Assembly: GCA_016779445.1 (NCBI GenBank)
Contig: JADHNP010000012.1
Span: 1 to 45,526 of the forward strand
Direction of reading: 5' to 3'
DNA length: 45,526 nucleotides
Source of the DNA: Luminiphilus sp.
Lineage (GTDB): Bacteria > Pseudomonadota > Gammaproteobacteria > Pseudomonadales > Halieaceae
Under the pieces are notes generated by a model, which saw only the letters and a list, made by a program, of their open reading frames with translations, did not search any database and was not told where the DNA came from. Of this stretch, positions 44,921 to 45,526 are shown in pieces (the stretch's first letter is position 1; each line of letters begins with the position of its first letter). Position numbers and translations under genes: made by a program.

Positions 44921-45379
44921 ATGATATTGGGGAAAAAATGCAATATAGGGGCGCTTCTCGCGATCCTTGGTTCGACACTAACACTCTCTTTCGCAGTACT
45001 CGCGGAATCTGTATATCCCGCCAAGTTATCTGCGGCTGACCTGTCCGGAATGGCCTTCAACCATCCTTCGACGGTGATCACAGAGGCGTCGGGTGAAAAG
45101 ACGCTCGACTTTTCTTCTTTGAAATCCTCTGATGGCAAATTTGCATCGGGCATGTACAAGGCTGGCGCGCAGGCCTTTGATATCGCGGAGCCTTATGGTG
45201 TGGATGAGTTCATGTTCTTTCTCGAAGGTGATGTAACGCTCACTTCTAGTGATGGGTCAGTCATTACCATTAGTGCAGGTGAGGCAGTTACCATACCCAA
45301 AGAATGGACAGGGCGCTGGGAGACTGATGGTTATCGGAAGATTTGGGTGATCTATTCATCCGACGGATCAGGGCTGTAA
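44921..45379 (+). CDS. exported cupin-domain protein
   Basis: The 152-residue protein has a signal peptide (IGALLAILGSTLTLSFAVLA) and a cupin barrel (EFMFFLEGDVTLTSSDGSV, then SAGEAVTIPKEWTGRWETDG). The EGDVTLTS and IPKEWTGRWE blocks align with LEGHWKFTS and FPRGWKGTAE of the cytoplasmic cupin at 37267-37638, so both are DUF861-like. AAAGGAG lies 8 bases before the ATG. A periplasmic cupin of this kind is uncommon. It is followed by another exported-protein gene, probably in the same operon. Confidence 0.78.
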   Translation: MILGKKCNIGALLAILGSTLTLSFAVLAESVYPAKLSAADLSGMAFNHPSTVITEASGEKTLDFSSLKSSDGKFASGMYKAGAQAFDIAEPYGVDEFMFFLEGDVTLTSSDGSVITISAGEAVTIPKEWTGRWETDGYRKIWVIYSSDGSGL

Positions 45380-45413
45380 TCTCAAGCGTGATTTGGGAGT
45401 GGGGTAAATAAAA

Positions 45414-45526
45414 GTGACGACAATGTTTTCAAAGAACCAGAAATTCCGGCAACTCCTGACGGCGATTTGTTTGCTCATGCTTGCCACTCCGCTATCGGCC
45501 GATCAAGTGACCTATCGTGTTTTGGT
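45414..45526 (+). CDS. start of an exported protein (3' end outside window)
   Basis: A frame with a signal peptide (RQLLTAICLLMLATPLSA, then DQVTYRVL) runs off the window end. GGGG stands 9 bases before the in-frame GTG at 45414; the ATG at 45423 would have 18 bases of spacing, so GTG is preferred. It follows the secreted cupin by 34 bases. Too little is visible to name a family. Confidence 0.55.
   Translation, partial: MTTMFSKNQKFRQLLTAICLLMLATPLSADQVTYRVL

Noticed and set aside
44672-45159. minus-strand frames between sulfatase and cupin
   Set aside because: Composition is chance-like and they run antisense to the exported cupin.
1-45526. tRNA, rRNA, CRISPR array, prophage or insertion sequence
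   Set aside because: None seen: no cloverleaf-like stretch, spaced repeat array, integrase or transposase gene.

Overview
The window reads as a chromosomal stretch from an aerobic marine gammaproteobacterium. An OM60/NOR5 (Halieaceae)-type organism is my best guess, from the mix of a DMSP-demethylase-like gene, an acyl-CoA ligase, a SulP anion transporter, Tat-exported flavoenzymes and a sulfatase. That placement is inference, not a database result. Genes are dense, many lie singly or in short operons on alternating strands, and I see no rRNA, tRNA, CRISPR array, prophage or insertion sequence.

Layout. 1-2.3 kb: a homocysteine S-methyltransferase cut by the window edge (minus), divergent from a Tat-exported PLP aminotransferase. 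2.6-7.2 kb: a Sia-type phosphatase/kinase/switch-protein operon (TonB-domain protein, siaA-, siaC- and siaB-like, minus strand). It converges on a class III nucleotide cyclase with an N-terminal coiled coil, where the Pseudomonas paradigm has the diguanylate cyclase SiaD. 7.2-10.3 kb: a structured leader, a small exported His/Cys protein and a ZnuD-like TonB-dependent receptor with five His/Asp/Glu-rich segments. 10.3-16.6 kb: alpha/beta hydrolase, cytochrome P450, agmatinase-family enzyme, cupin, a 42-residue membrane protein, DNA polymerase IV and a GST. 16.6-22.6 kb: acyl-CoA ligase convergent with a DmdA-like GcvT-fold demethylase, then SulP transporter plus universal stress protein and a GFA protein. 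22.7-27.8 kb: amidohydrolase lipoprotein, spermidine-dehydrogenase-like Tat flavoenzyme, and two membrane proteins, one ferric-reductase-like.

28-43 kb is the most unusual part. It holds four paralogous phytoene-desaturase/PYROXD2-type flavoenzymes. Two of them sit in a translationally coupled operon with a second GcvT-fold aminomethyltransferase-like protein. Around them are a glutamine-synthetase-like gamma-glutamyl ligase, a PuuB-like amine oxidase, an Na+/solute symporter, cupins and an AraC-type regulator fused to a SnoaL/NTF2-like domain. The end of the window (43-45.5 kb) has a secreted sulfatase, a secreted cupin and the start of another exported protein.

Working together. Several genes fit uptake and oxidation of amines and methylated osmolytes: agmatinase, SpdH-like, PuuA-like and PuuB-like enzymes for polyamines; DmdA-like and acyl-CoA ligase for DMSP; GcvT-like plus flavoenzymes for a possible oxidative demethylation; homocysteine methyltransferase for methyl transfer. 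The Sia-type module would be a separate envelope-to-nucleotide signalling unit. All functional links are inferences from family membership and gene order.
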